A DNA stretch of 64,000 nucleotides. Origin: an uncultured Litorivicinus sp. (GTDB lineage Bacteria; Pseudomonadota; Gammaproteobacteria; Pseudomonadales; Litorivicinaceae). Numbering within the stretch: the first letter of the stretch is position 1; every line of letters starts with the position of its first letter. Positions 9,594 to 15,901 of the stretch are shown one piece after another. The stretch spans positions 1-64,000 of the forward strand of contig CACAXU010000002.1 in assembly GCA_902536515.1 (NCBI GenBank). The letters run 5' to 3'. The notes below the pieces were generated by a model. That model was not told the origin of the DNA and did no database searches. It saw nothing but the letters and a program-made list of their open reading frames with translations. The translations under genes and the position numbers were made by a program.

Positions 9594-10136
9594 TCACAGG
9601 GACACAAGGCTACCAGCATAGAAAGCTACGAGGGAGCCTATTAATGCGGCAACCACAACATCGGTTGGATAATGAAGTCCTAGGATAACTCTGGACAGCA
9701 TAATCATCACCGTTATCGGGACCAAAATTAATCCAAGTAGTGGGAGCACTGGCAGGATAAGTAGTGTGACCGTCACCGCATGGAGTGTGTGACCGCTGGG
9801 GAAACTATAATTATCTAGAGGTTGCTCTTTAGGGGTAATAGCCTCCCACGTCATGCAGGGTCTGTTTCTTACCGTCTGTTCTTTTACTAGCTTATATAGC
9901 CCGAGATTAACGAGGCTTGCTCCGATTAGCACGACCGATAAATTGCCGGCATCAGGTCTGAACAGTCCGATTGTGATAAATAACAGAACCCAGGCGGCTC
10001 CATCTCCTAGTTTGGAAAAGAATACAAATATCTTTTGGATTGAGGGTACATCGGCTAGAGCATTGGCGGTGGCGCACAACGGCTTTTCAGCGCGATCAAG
10101 GTAGAAAAAAAACTTACTCATACCAGAACAGTGCAT
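9594..10136 (-). CDS. PAP2-family membrane lipid phosphatase
   Basis: All three PAP2 catalytic motifs are present: KEQTVRNRP, SFPSGHT and SRVILGLHYPTD, with hydrophobic spans between them. In this family they dephosphorylate phosphatidate, phosphatidylglycerophosphate or undecaprenyl pyrophosphate; the substrate here cannot be told. The ATG at 10136 has GGA 7 bases upstream and gives 180 residues; TTG 10148 and ATG 10121 are alternatives. Its own Pho box and its place between phoB and a glycolipid glycosyltransferase fit a diacylglycerol-producing role. Confidence 0.85.
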   Translation of the reverse strand: MHCSGMSKFFFYLDRAEKPLCATANALADVPSIQKIFVFFSKLGDGAAWVLLFITIGLFRPDAGNLSVVLIGASLVNLGLYKLVKEQTVRNRPCMTWEAITPKEQPLDNYSFPSGHTLHAVTVTLLILPVLPLLGLILVPITVMIMLSRVILGLHYPTDVVVAALIGSLVAFYAGSLVSL

Positions 10137-10179
10137 GAAGCGATCCAATACCGATTTAAAATAAGAGTACTCAACTCAA

Positions 10180-10197
10180 ATGACAGTTCTGGGTCAG
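10180..10197 (-). promoter_or_regulatory. Pho box upstream of the PAP2 gene
   Basis: On the minus strand CTGACCC-AGAA-CTGTCAT (10197-10180). The second heptamer is a perfect consensus copy and the first matches 4/7; one more 4/7 copy (AATTCAT) lies 11 bases further upstream. The -10 is weak (TACTCT, 10 bases on). It implies the PAP2 gene can be transcribed separately from the glycosyltransferase gene upstream. Confidence 0.55.
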
Positions 10198-10231
10198 CTT
10201 GATGAATTTTTTGTTACGAGGTCTTTTCTAG

Positions 10232-11245
10232 TTAATTTGTCTCGATAGGTCTCAGGTGAGAGATAAATTGAGCAGTGCAGTTTTCCCACGAGAACCTCTC
10301 TGCAAACTTGCGGCACGCCTCTCGATCTATTTTGAGTGCCTCATTGATTGCGTGATTCAGATCCTCCGAGACCCACCCGTTGTGGCCATTTTCTATGAGA
10401 TCGAGTGGCCCCGGCACGGGATAGGCCGCGACCGGGACTCCCGACGCAAGTGCCTCAAGAATTACCAGACCGAAGGTATCTGTGCGGGAAGGGAACACAA
10501 AGCAATCAGCTTGTCGGATCTCTAGAGCAAGCTCTGGCCCGTGTTTATACCCCACAAACTCAACCTTAGGATATTTCTGGATGAGCGCGTCTAGTTCGGG
10601 ACCCCCCCCAACAACACGTTTAGTGCCAACGCACTCTAGTTCTAAGAAGGCGTCTATATTTTTTTCAGGCGCCACTCGTCCTACGTAAAGCAGGATTGGC
10701 TGCTTTGATCGTTGGTGTTGACTGTCTTGCGTGAATAATTCGAGGTCAACTCCCCGAGACCAGCGACCGATATTTTTAAACCCGTGAGCTAGCAACTCAT
10801 TTTCCATAGACTGTGTTGCGACTAGCATCCGGTGAGCCGGTCCGTGGAACCATCGTAAAAAGGCGTACGACAAGCTTATTGGGATTGGGGCGCGTAACCG
10901 GACGTACTCAGGGAAACGGGTATGGTAACTGGTGGTGAATGGAAAACGGTGTGTTCTGCACCACCTCCTGGCCGCAAGGCCTAGGGGCCCTTCGGTTGCG
11001 ATGTGAACGGCATCAGGTTGGAGGCCAGATAGGCGCCTGCCGACTGACTTCCTGGCAAATAGTGCTAGCTTTATTTCGGGGTAGGTCGGGCAAGGGATAG
11101 AGCGGTAACCGTCTGGGCTGATGACGGCCACTTGGCATCCTTTCTTTTCAAGTTCCGCTTTCGTTGTCGATAGGGTTCGTACGACCCCATTGACTTGAGG
11201 GAACCAAGCGTCCGTTACAATTACCAATGACTTTATGTTTGACAT
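10232..11245 (-). CDS. GT4-family glycosyltransferase, probable diacylglycerol glycosyltransferase (Agt-like)
   Basis: The N-terminal donor fold begins VTDAWFPQVNGVVRTL, a signature of GT4 enzymes that glycosylate lipids or phosphatidylinositol. The C-terminal domain has the E-x7-E-type donor-binding stretch around TDTFGLVILEALASGVPV. The true start is the ATG at 11245 (MSNIKS), with AGGA 6 bases upstream, not the in-frame ATG at 11386; this gives 337 residues. A Pho-type promoter precedes it, and a PlcP-like lipase, olsBA and a PAP2 gene are neighbours. That supports a diacylglycerol acceptor; the sugar is unknown. Confidence 0.78.
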   Translation of the reverse strand: MSNIKSLVIVTDAWFPQVNGVVRTLSTTKAELEKKGCQVAVISPDGYRSIPCPTYPEIKLALFARKSVGRRLSGLQPDAVHIATEGPLGLAARRWCRTHRFPFTTSYHTRFPEYVRLRAPIPISLSYAFLRWFHGPAHRMLVATQSMENELLAHGFKNIGRWSRGVDLELFTQDSQHQRSKQPILLYVGRVAPEKNIDAFLELECVGTKRVVGGGPELDALIQKYPKVEFVGYKHGPELALEIRQADCFVFPSRTDTFGLVILEALASGVPVAAYPVPGPLDLIENGHNGWVSEDLNHAINEALKIDREACRKFAERFSWENCTAQFISHLRPIETN

Positions 11246-11267
11246 CACTAATCCTGCCAGAAACGTA

Positions 11268-11301
11268 CTTATATAATCAAAGTATTGCGATTTTATGACA
11301 C
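11268..11301 (-). promoter_or_regulatory. Pho-box promoter of the glycosyltransferase gene
   Basis: On the minus strand GTGTCATAAAATCGCAAT (11301-11284) matches 12 of 18 positions of the E. coli Pho box, with the first heptamer 6/7. After exactly 10 bases comes TATAAG (11273-11268), 5/6 to the -10. The predicted start near 11261 leaves a leader of about 16 bases that carries the AGGA ribosome site. Confidence 0.6.
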
Positions 11302-11337
11302 TGACCTGCGTATAAATGTCGGTGACTATTGCTAGTT

Positions 11338-11393
11338 TTGTCATTAAACCTTCATTAATCGTTAACGAGTTCGTTATTTGCATCATTTATCTT
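11338..11393 (+). promoter_or_regulatory. Pho-box array and promoter of the olsB operon
   Basis: Four heptamers spaced at 11 bases: TTGTCAT (11338), CCTTCAT (11349), CGTTAAC (11360) and TCGTTAT (11371). They match the CTGT(C/A)A(T/C) repeat at about 6, 5, 5 and 4 of 7 positions. Exactly 10 bases after the last lies TATCTT (11388-11393), a 4/6 -10. Transcription would start near 11400, giving a leader of about 20 bases with the AAGGA site. Two tandem PhoB dimers could bind. Confidence 0.65.
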
Positions 11394-11420
11394 GATTCAA
11401 AATTCCGAAAAAGGACGGCC

Positions 11421-12215
11421 ATGTCTAACGTAGAACTTGTTAACTCTCAGGGATACTCAGTCCGACTTGCCTCAACTCAGGCAGAGGTCGCAGAGACACA
11501 GCGCTTGCGCTATGACGTATTCGCCCGAGAGTTGGGCGCGCAGGTATGTGAAGAAGAAGCAGGAATCGAGTCGGATCGCTACGACCCCTATTGCCATCAC
11601 CTGTTTGTCGAAGAACTCAGCACCGGGAGGATTGTTGCTTCGACCCGACTATTGAAACGTTCTAGCGCCCTGAGTCTCGGTGGGTTTTATACAGAGTCTG
11701 AGTTTTCGGCTCCTTTTGTTCGAGCTCTTGACGGGGAGGTTGTCGAACTAGGTCGAACATGTGTTCACATTGATTATAGGTCTGGTTGTAGCATTATGTT
11801 GCTGTGGAGCGGGATCGCGCAACTAATGACGCGCTGGGAAATCAACTATCTGCTAGGGTGCACCAGCGTCCCATGCAGAGACCAGGGTCAACTTATACGG
11901 ACCTTGATGGCAGGCCCTCTGTCCAGGCACCTGAGTCCGGAAAATTTACGAGCAGAGCCTCGAGTTCCCGTATCACAGGACCCCTTGCCAGCGGTTGACG
12001 GTGCCATCATGCCACCCCTGTTGAAGGCCTATCTGCGTTTAGGAGCTTGGGTATGTGGTGAGCCGAGTTATGACGAGGAGTTCGGTGTCGCGGATGTGAT
12101 GATCCTCCTAGACATGCGTCGACTGAACCAGCGCTATTTTAAACATTTCCTCGGGCGTGATTCGATTTCTCGTAAACGGGCTGATGCGTCACCTGAAGGG
12201 GCCCGCATCGCATGA
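11421..12215 (+). CDS. olsB: Ornithine N-acyltransferase OlsB-like (GNAT fold)
   Basis: OlsB transfers a 3-hydroxyacyl group from acyl-ACP to ornithine, the first step of ornithine lipid synthesis. The protein shows the OlsB pattern: QRLRYDVFARELGA near the N-terminus, then DRYDPYCHHLFV, then VELGRTCVHIDYRSG around the acyl-donor site. The ATG at 11421 has AAGGA 5-6 bases upstream and gives 264 residues; the in-frame extension back to 11316 would run through the promoter. It overlaps olsA by 4 bases (ATGA). The family assignment rests on motif recall and partnership with olsA. Confidence 0.82.
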   Translation: MSNVELVNSQGYSVRLASTQAEVAETQRLRYDVFARELGAQVCEEEAGIESDRYDPYCHHLFVEELSTGRIVASTRLLKRSSALSLGGFYTESEFSAPFVRALDGEVVELGRTCVHIDYRSGCSIMLLWSGIAQLMTRWEINYLLGCTSVPCRDQGQLIRTLMAGPLSRHLSPENLRAEPRVPVSQDPLPAVDGAIMPPLLKAYLRLGAWVCGEPSYDEEFGVADVMILLDMRRLNQRYFKHFLGRDSISRKRADASPEGARIA

Positions 12216-13018
12216 AACTTTTTTACATTCTGTGCCATATGGCCTGGGGATTGTTCAGTCTCAGGAAGCTCTCAGCTGGGGCTGATCAAAGAACGCTCAG
12301 GCGTAAAATCCAATTGTGGCATCAGAAGACGATAAAGCTTCTTGAGATTGGTAGTACCTTGTCGGGAGACATGCCCGTAGGTCCCTGCCTGATCGTCTCA
12401 AATCACCTGTCGTGGGTCGATATTTTATTGATCGGGTCATTTGAAGATGTGCGTTTCGTTGCAAAGGCGGAGGTAGCCAAATGGCCGATAGTTGGCAAAT
12501 TAGCATCGGGAGCCGGAACCCTCTTCGTCCGGCGGGGAGACCGCTACTCGGCTGAGCGGGCCATCGCGGATGTGGCATCCGAGTTGACATGTGGGCATCG
12601 GGTCGTAATTTTTCCTGAGGGTACTTCCACCCGCGGGCCCATGCCGATTAAGTTTAGAAGCCGCCTCTTTCAGGCTGCTCGTCAGGCGGGTGTGCCGGTC
12701 GTGCCCATCGCACTGAGTTACCAGGGTGCCGGCAAATCGTCGGTATCTTATGCCGATGATGACCAATTCATCTTGCACCTGTTTCGTATCTGCGGGGCAC
12801 CTTTTATCCGCGGCAGGATATCCGTCGGGAAACCGCTATCCCCGCACCAACCAGCGACCGCCATCGCAAAAAGGGCTCAGATCTGTGTCGAACGAATGCT
12901 GGAAGCCACGGTATCTCAAGGCAATACAAACGCTTCCAATCTTGAGTCACAAACGATTCAAGCTTCACCTAAAACAGGTATGGGAACCGACCAATATGCT
13001 GTAACCGGTGATTCGTGA
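12212..13018 (+). CDS. olsA: Lyso-ornithine lipid O-acyltransferase OlsA-like (PlsC family)
   Basis: PlsC-type acyltransferase with the H-x4-D motif SNHLSWVDILL (near residue 65) and the acceptor motif FPEGTSTRG. Next to olsB it most likely adds the second acyl chain to lyso-ornithine lipid; it could also act on lysophosphatidate. The start ATGA overlaps the olsB stop. The last 40 or so residues form a polar tail rich in Ser, Thr, Asn and Gln, beyond the usual domain end. Confidence 0.82.
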   Translation: MKLFYILCHMAWGLFSLRKLSAGADQRTLRRKIQLWHQKTIKLLEIGSTLSGDMPVGPCLIVSNHLSWVDILLIGSFEDVRFVAKAEVAKWPIVGKLASGAGTLFVRRGDRYSAERAIADVASELTCGHRVVIFPEGTSTRGPMPIKFRSRLFQAARQAGVPVVPIALSYQGAGKSSVSYADDDQFILHLFRICGAPFIRGRISVGKPLSPHQPATAIAKRAQICVERMLEATVSQGNTNASNLESQTIQASPKTGMGTDQYAVTGDS

Positions 13019-13035
13019 TGTTGAGCAATTATTGA

Positions 13036-13410
13036 ATGGTAAAACCCGGATATACAGGCATAACCCGATTAGTTAAGGCAGCTGGGCATTCCCTGCACGG
13101 ATTCGTAGCGGCCTGGAGATACGAGTCTGCGTTTAGGCAGGAGTTGGCCTTGGCTGGATTGATGGTGCCTGTGGCTTTTTGGTTGGGACGATCTGCGGTC
13201 GAAGTCGTGCTGTTGATGGGCTGCGTTTTACTCGTGCTTATCGTTGAGTTATTGAACTCGGGGATCGAGGCCGTCGTTGATCGGATCAGTGATGAATATC
13301 ATCCTTTGTCGGGTAGAGCCAAGGATCTTGGTTCGTCCGCCGTATTTCTCAGTCTGATTCTTACCATGGCAGTCTGGGCCATTGTTTTGGCCGATCGATT
13401 CTTAATCTAG
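13036..13410 (+). CDS. dgkA: Diacylglycerol kinase DgkA
   Basis: Small membrane kinase that phosphorylates diacylglycerol to phosphatidate. Its 124 residues match E. coli DgkA (122). The signature ELLNSGIEAVVDRIS and the following DLGSSAVFLSL helix are clear, with three hydrophobic spans. It lies 17 bases after olsA and 29 bases before the PlcP-like gene, so all four genes probably share one transcript. A kinase that consumes the lipase product in the same operon is notable. Confidence 0.93.
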   Translation: MVKPGYTGITRLVKAAGHSLHGFVAAWRYESAFRQELALAGLMVPVAFWLGRSAVEVVLLMGCVLLVLIVELLNSGIEAVVDRISDEYHPLSGRAKDLGSSAVFLSLILTMAVWAIVLADRFLI

Positions 13411-13439
13411 GCGCTTGTTTTTCGAGTGAGGCGGTAACG

Positions 13440-14219
13440 ATGGCAAGTTCCAAACAGGTTACTAAATATAGAACGATTTGGTTGTCTGATATTCATCTGG
13501 GCACCCGTGGCTGTAAAGCAGAATATTTACTGGATTTTCTAAAATATCATGAGGCCGACACTATCTACTTGGTCGGCGATATCATTGATGGATGGCGGCT
13601 AAAGAAGACCTGGTATTGGCCCCAGACGCATAATGACGTGATTCAGAAGTTACTTCGTCAGGCACGCAAAGGGGTTAAGGTAATTTATGTCCCAGGAAAT
13701 CACGACGAGTTCGCGAGAGATTTTGAAGACCTGTCGTTTGGTGGAATCGCTGTTGTCCATGAGGCGACACATACGCTTGCTGACGGTAGGCTTCTGTTGA
13801 TCCTTCATGGTGACAAATTTGACGGAGTGATGCACTACGCTAGATGGTTAGCCTATCTAGGCGACTGGGCATACGAGACACTCTTAAGGATAAACACATT
13901 CGTTAATGTGCTCCGAAGTGCCTTTGGTCTGGAATACTGGTCTTTATCTGCCTACCTTAAAAACAAGGTGAAAAACGCGGTGACCTTCGTATCAAATTAT
14001 GAGCTGATGGTCGCGCGCGCCGCGAAAGATGCGAGCGTGAACGGTGTTGTTTGTGGCCACATTCATAAATCAGAGTTACGTTATATTGACGATGTACTGT
14101 ACTGCAACACAGGGGATTGGGTCGAAAGCTGCACGGCTCTCGTTGAGGATGACTCCGGAAAATTATCAGTCATTCAGTGGACTACTGCTGAGACCCAACT
14201 TTTTTCTGAGAGTCATTAA
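13440..14219 (+). CDS. plcP: PlcP-like metallophosphoesterase (phospholipase C type)
   Basis: Calcineurin-like phosphoesterase with every metal motif: SDIHLG (near residue 16), VGDIIDGW, PGNHDE, LHGD and CGHIHK. It belongs to the COG2908 group, often labelled UDP-2,3-diacylglucosamine hydrolase. The longer subgroup with LGTRGCKAEYLLDFL and KTWYWPQTHNDVIQKLL resembles PlcP, which cleaves phospholipid headgroups to diacylglycerol during phosphate starvation. Last gene of the olsBA-dgkA operon under a Pho-box array. PlcP rather than LpxH is inferred from length, motifs and context. Confidence 0.8.
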   Translation: MASSKQVTKYRTIWLSDIHLGTRGCKAEYLLDFLKYHEADTIYLVGDIIDGWRLKKTWYWPQTHNDVIQKLLRQARKGVKVIYVPGNHDEFARDFEDLSFGGIAVVHEATHTLADGRLLLILHGDKFDGVMHYARWLAYLGDWAYETLLRINTFVNVLRSAFGLEYWSLSAYLKNKVKNAVTFVSNYELMVARAAKDASVNGVVCGHIHKSELRYIDDVLYCNTGDWVESCTALVEDDSGKLSVIQWTTAETQLFSESH

Positions 14220-14747
14220 TTTGATAGTTTATTTGCTACGCCTGCTTGTTTTTCGTAGAAAATAGGGGCGTTTCACTCCGTCGAGTGAGAGCTTGAATAT
14301 TTTCACGCGCTAGGACAGCAGCGCTCTTGCCAATGAATAAGCGCTCGATTCAAAACCGAATGCCGAGTAGAAACCGGGCGATCAAACTCTTTTGCCCAGC
14401 TTCTTTTTTCTTTTGAATTTTTTTTTGACGTTTATCGGTTATTTCTTGGTTCGCCATGCGCTTCATCGAGCTCATCAAACCTCGTCCAACACCTACTGGA
14501 ATCATCTTTAGAATTTCCTTTTTCCATAATGACGACAAAAGTATATACGCACTAAATGCACAATGCAATATGTGCACCCCTATTGTTAATCGGTAATTCA
14601 ATAAGTTATCCATGGAATGTGCATCACATATGATATTGATATCGGTTCTAAGGCCAAAAAATGGACAAATTTTTCGCCGAATTTGCATTAGAAACTTTGA
14701 TTTGATCGTGTACCATCGTGGCCACAGTTAGAGCGGACCTGTTTGCG
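14220..14747. other. Gene-poor interval between the lipid operon and a small HTH gene
   Basis: About 530 bases with no standard-length gene. It holds a short inverted repeat TCACTC-CGTC-GAGTGA just after plcP with no T-run, a possible small basic protein on the minus strand (separate entry), and AT-rich sequence from 14,500 with TATGAT near 14,628, which could be a -10 for the HTH gene. I see no tRNA, attachment site or repeat array. Confidence 0.5.
14350..14505 (-). CDS. Possible small basic protein, 51 residues
   Basis: No known family recognised. The protein begins MIPVGVGRGLMSSMKRMANQ, has a very lysine-rich middle (KRQKKIQKKKEAGQK) and ends ARFLLGIRF. AAGGA lies 10 bases before the ATG at 14505. 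A second in-frame ATG at 14475 has a better-placed GGACGAGG, giving 41 residues. The frame stays open upstream to 14688, but that part looks non-coding. It could be a chance ORF. Confidence 0.35.
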   Translation of the reverse strand: MIPVGVGRGLMSSMKRMANQEITDKRQKKIQKKKEAGQKSLIARFLLGIRF

Positions 14748-14972
14748 ATGAAGTCGAGTGAATTTAAGAAATGGAGGAAGGGTTGTAACCTTACTCAGGA
14801 GCAGGCAGCAAAAAAACTTGGCTTGAAAAAGCGTGCGATCCAGTACTATGAGCAAGGCAAGCGCGACGGCAAAGACTTCAAGATACCAAAGACTACCGAA
14901 CTTGCTTGCTACGCGATCTCAGTAGGGGTTGTGTCTTACTCGGGTCCACAACCGGCTGAGGACGAGTCTTGA
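14748..14972 (+). CDS. Small helix-turn-helix protein
   Basis: A 74-residue protein with one XRE-like helix-turn-helix: LTQEQAAKKLGLKKRAIQYYEQGK. Such proteins bind DNA, but the target is unknown. The ATG at 14748 (MKSSEFKKWRK) gives the usual start of this small family. A GTG at 14718 would add ten residues. It stands alone between the plcP operon and ubiA, 53 bases from the ubiA stop. Confidence 0.7.
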   Translation: MKSSEFKKWRKGCNLTQEQAAKKLGLKKRAIQYYEQGKRDGKDFKIPKTTELACYAISVGVVSYSGPQPAEDES

Positions 14973-15025
14973 GTAGTTTCTATGGTAGATCCTAAACGAT
15001 TAATAACCCATCAAGGTTTGAGTTA

Positions 15026-15901
15026 CTAGAAAACTCCAAGAACTACCCCTAAAAATAGTGCCGCCCCAAACCGGTGGCTCTCAACAAAGGCCTGGAAGCA
15101 TGCTTCGCGTGATCGCGAGCGGGCGATACCATTCTGGCGAACAGTGAGTCCGATGGCGGCCAAGATACCCACCAGCGTGAGCGGGCCGAGATCGGTAAGC
15201 CAGAACGCGTAGCCGAATGCGCCCAGAGCGGCTATCTGTGAACACCCGACTGCGGGCAAGTCGTAGCGGCCGAACATAATTGCGGTAGATTTCACACCGA
15301 TCAAGAGATCGTCGTCGCGGTCAACCATCGCGTAGAGTGTGTCATAGGCCAGTGTCCAGGCGACATTACCCAGGAAGAGGGCCCACACGATTCTGTCAAG
15401 CGGTCGGTCGTAAGCAGCAAACGCCATCGGTATCGCCATCGAAAACGCGAGGCCCAAGCCGATCTGTGGCCAGAATGTGACCCGCTTGAGCCACGGATAA
15501 ATGACAGCAAAAACAAGCGCGACAAACGACAGCTTGATTGTCTCTATGTTGGTCATAATGACCAGCCCGAGGCACACCGAAAAGAGCACGATCGCCAGGA
15601 TGACTGCGTTTTTGACCGACAGGTTCCCGCTCGTGATCGGCCGCGAACGGGTCCGCTTGACGTGCTTATCGAATTTCCTGTCGGTCAGGTCGTTCACCAC
15701 ACAACCGGCGCTGCGTGCGATAATCACGCCGAGGGTGAAGATCAACCATATGTCGAGCCTGAACTCGCCCGCAGCATGTCCTGCTATGGTGAGTGCGATC
15801 CAGGTTGGCCACAGGAGCACTATCCACCCGATCGGTCGGTCTAGTCGGGTTACCTGGATCCAGAACGGAATATGTGAGGCGAGGGTGTGAATGCTAGACA
15901 T
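15026..15901 (-). CDS. ubiA: 4-hydroxybenzoate octaprenyltransferase UbiA
   Basis: Membrane prenyltransferase of ubiquinone synthesis. Both Asp-rich motifs are present: NDLTDRKFDKHVKRTRSRP (near residue 73) and YAMVDRDDDLLIGVKST, with many membrane spans. The start is the ATG at 15901 (MSSIHTL), which overlaps the recG stop as ATGTCTAG; this gives 291 residues, normal for UbiA. An in-frame ATG upstream at 15937 would extend 36 bases further into recG. There is no ubiC next to it. Confidence 0.94.
   Translation of the reverse strand: MSSIHTLASHIPFWIQVTRLDRPIGWIVLLWPTWIALTIAGHAAGEFRLDIWLIFTLGVIIARSAGCVVNDLTDRKFDKHVKRTRSRPITSGNLSVKNAVILAIVLFSVCLGLVIMTNIETIKLSFVALVFAVIYPWLKRVTFWPQIGLGLAFSMAIPMAFAAYDRPLDRIVWALFLGNVAWTLAYDTLYAMVDRDDDLLIGVKSTAIMFGRYDLPAVGCSQIAALGAFGYAFWLTDLGPLTLVGILAAIGLTVRQNGIARSRSREACFQAFVESHRFGAALFLGVVLGVF

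Noticed and set aside
11246..11386. N-terminal extension of the glycosyltransferase to the ATG at 11386
   Set aside because: The extra 47 residues do not match the family, run through the predicted promoter, and the ATG at 11245 has a good AGGA site.
11316..11420. N-terminal extension of OlsB from 11316
   Set aside because: It would cover the Pho-box array and -10; the ATG at 11421 has AAGGA and starts where the family starts.
13440..14219. LpxH (UDP-2,3-diacylglucosamine diphosphatase) as the name of the metallophosphoesterase
   Set aside because: Length, the WYWPQTHND stretch and Pho-linked lipid context fit the PlcP subgroup better; still possible, so flagged in the entry.
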